64,000 nt of DNA, taken from positions 682,001-746,000 of the forward strand of contig NZ_JAQZZL010000001.1 of NCBI RefSeq assembly GCF_028745505.1, given 5' to 3'. Origin of the DNA: Lentisphaera marina. GTDB lineage: Bacteria; Verrucomicrobiota; Lentisphaeria; Lentisphaerales; Lentisphaeraceae. A program made the translations under genes and the position numbers. The notes below the pieces were generated by a model. The model did not search any database. It was given only the letters and a program-made list of their open reading frames with translations, and had not been told where the DNA came from. Shown here piece after piece: positions 63,117 to 64,000 of this stretch (within the stretch, counting starts at the first letter, position 1; each line of letters opens with the position of its first letter).

Positions 63117-64000
63117 TTAATCCCAGTTGTTTTTAATGATTTTTTGTATTTCGGGGTATTTTTTATCTTGCTCATTAAGTTCTTTACGAATTTCCAATAA
63201 CTGTGTTTTAAGTCTTTTTATTATCTCTTTATATTCTGGGTTTTTATATTCGTTTTTCATTTCTTTGGGGTCTTTTTCCAAATCATAAAACTCCCATGAA
63301 ATTGGGGTGGGCTTGCCTCCACGACGTCCATATTTACTGCCGTAGAAAAAAATCAGCTTATGAGACTCAGATCGAATTCCAAAGTGTGCTGGTACGGCCA
63401 GTTTATGAGCCATGTGCATCCAGTAACGGTAATAAGTAACGGTTCTCCATTCATCGGGCTTTTTCTGGTTTGATAAAGCTTTATAAAAACTTTTGCCCTG
63501 CATGTAATTTGGAGTCTTTTTTAGGCCTGCGATCTCTAACAAAGTCGGTGCAAAATCAGTATTATTGATTAACCACTTATTTTTTAAATTGTTTTTAATC
63601 ATACCGGGTGCGTAAACGATAAAGGGCATGCCCATGGCTTCTTCGTACATCCAGCGTTTATCGATGAGATTGTGTTCGCCAAGGAAAAATCCCTGATCAC
63701 TGGTGTAAATAATGATGGTATTATCAAGTTGCTTGGAAGCCTCTAAATAGGAAATCAAACGAGCTATATTATCATCTATGCCTTTTACACAGCGCAAATA
63801 AGCTTTTAGGTACTTTTGGTAAGCCAGCTTGGTATATTCAGGCTCGGGAATGTCATCACTTACACCTAATTTTTGTGGTAGCAGCCAAGGATTATGATTC
63901 TTGCTTAGGCCTGAACCAAGGTCCTGACTGCCAGCGGAGCCCGCAGGCACCGAAAATAAACTTTCCGGTTCGGGGATATGCACATCCTCAAGGTAAGTTT
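63117..64000 (-). CDS. type I sulfatase (partial, N-terminus beyond right edge)
   Basis: The frame is open to the window edge, giving about 294 residues of the C-terminal half. It carries YTSDQGFFLGEHNLIDKRW (second metal site), KAYLRCVKGIDDNIARLISYL, and the typical end TDFAPTLLEIAGLKKTPNYMQG, FYDLEKDPKEMKNEYKNPEY. The closest match in this window is the sulfatase at 33255. The formylglycine Cys is not visible because it lies outside. A GTG at 63983 is not the true start; the frame continues upstream. It is the first of three sulfatases in one direction. Confidence 0.9.
   Translation of the reverse strand, partial: TYLEDVHIPEPESLFSVPAGSAGSQDLGSGLSKNHNPWLLPQKLGVSDDIPEPEYTKLAYQKYLKAYLRCVKGIDDNIARLISYLEASKQLDNTIIIYTSDQGFFLGEHNLIDKRWMYEEAMGMPFIVYAPGMIKNNLKNKWLINNTDFAPTLLEIAGLKKTPNYMQGKSFYKALSNQKKPDEWRTVTYYRYWMHMAHKLAVPAHFGIRSESHKLIFFYGSKYGRRGGKPTPISWEFYDLEKDPKEMKNEYKNPEYKEIIKRLKTQLLEIRKELNEQDKKYPEIQKIIKNNWD

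Noticed and set aside
63960..63983. GTG at 63983 as the start of the right-edge sulfatase.
   Set aside because: The frame is open to the edge and the N-terminal catalytic half of a sulfatase is missing, so the true start is outside.

Overview
The window looks like chromosomal DNA of a marine Lentisphaerota bacterium close to Lentisphaera (PVC superphylum). That assignment is inferred from gene content, not from a marker gene. The content is: eight type I sulfatase genes; many pseudopilin-like proteins that begin K-FTLIE and carry a C-terminal H-X10/11-DG motif; and the planctomycete-type secreted proteins DUF1501, DUF1549/DUF1553 (PSD1), DUF1552, DUF1592/1588/1585, DUF1080 and the large PVC-type haem-binding propeller protein. 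Most of the DNA is AT-rich, with one GC-rich island at about 15.7-17.1 kb. I see no rRNA, tRNA or CRISPR array.

Layout. 1-1863: two overlapping GntR/LacI-type regulators on the minus strand, the second running off the left edge. 2087-8191: an MFS sugar transporter followed by a sulfatase whose 5' end is split by two nested insertion sequences. 8450-10827: a pseudopilin, a binding-domain-like protein and a secreted protein of unknown function. 11044-15375: a 1443-residue SGNH-like/propeller/HEAT/cytochrome protein. 15612-17065: a GC-rich lipoprotein gene that looks acquired. About 17.2-19.17 kb: a group II intron. 19251-29656 (minus): a secreted alpha/alpha-barrel-like protein, a GntR-PSD1-DUF1501 operon, an esterase-like hydrolase and a large sulfatase. 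29970-38188 (plus): a TIM-barrel glycosidase-like protein, an EEP-fold enzyme, then a tight operon of sulfatase, esterase, SGNH/EF-hand lipoprotein and sulfatase. 38235-45392: an array of pseudopilin paralogues, one truncated and one split by an IS30 element. 45718-48849: a hybrid sensor kinase. 49009-52044: DUF1080, cytochrome c and propeller operon. 52452-53906: a discoidin-like protein and an SGNH hydrolase. 54081-64000 (minus): three sulfatases in a row, the last cut by the right edge, then a DUF1592/DUF1552 pair and another sulfatase.

How the genes may work together (inference). The set fits capture and breakdown of sulfated, acylated polysaccharide. Surface or periplasmic sulfatases and esterases would remove substituents, glycosidase- or lyase-like proteins would cut the backbone, and the MFS symporter would import sugars. 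Haem-binding and propeller proteins may handle oxidised sugars. The pseudopilin family has constant ends and variable middles, which would suit a set of alternative surface or secretion-system subunits. A box with consensus near TTTGTATCAA lies 54-57 bp before the start codons of several pseudopilin genes and of two or three enzyme genes, so these may share a promoter type or regulator.

Three independent transposition events can be undone on paper. Removing each element with one copy of its target duplication restores an open frame in the sulfatase, the outer transposase and the pseudopilin. This supports recent insertion and shows what was lost.
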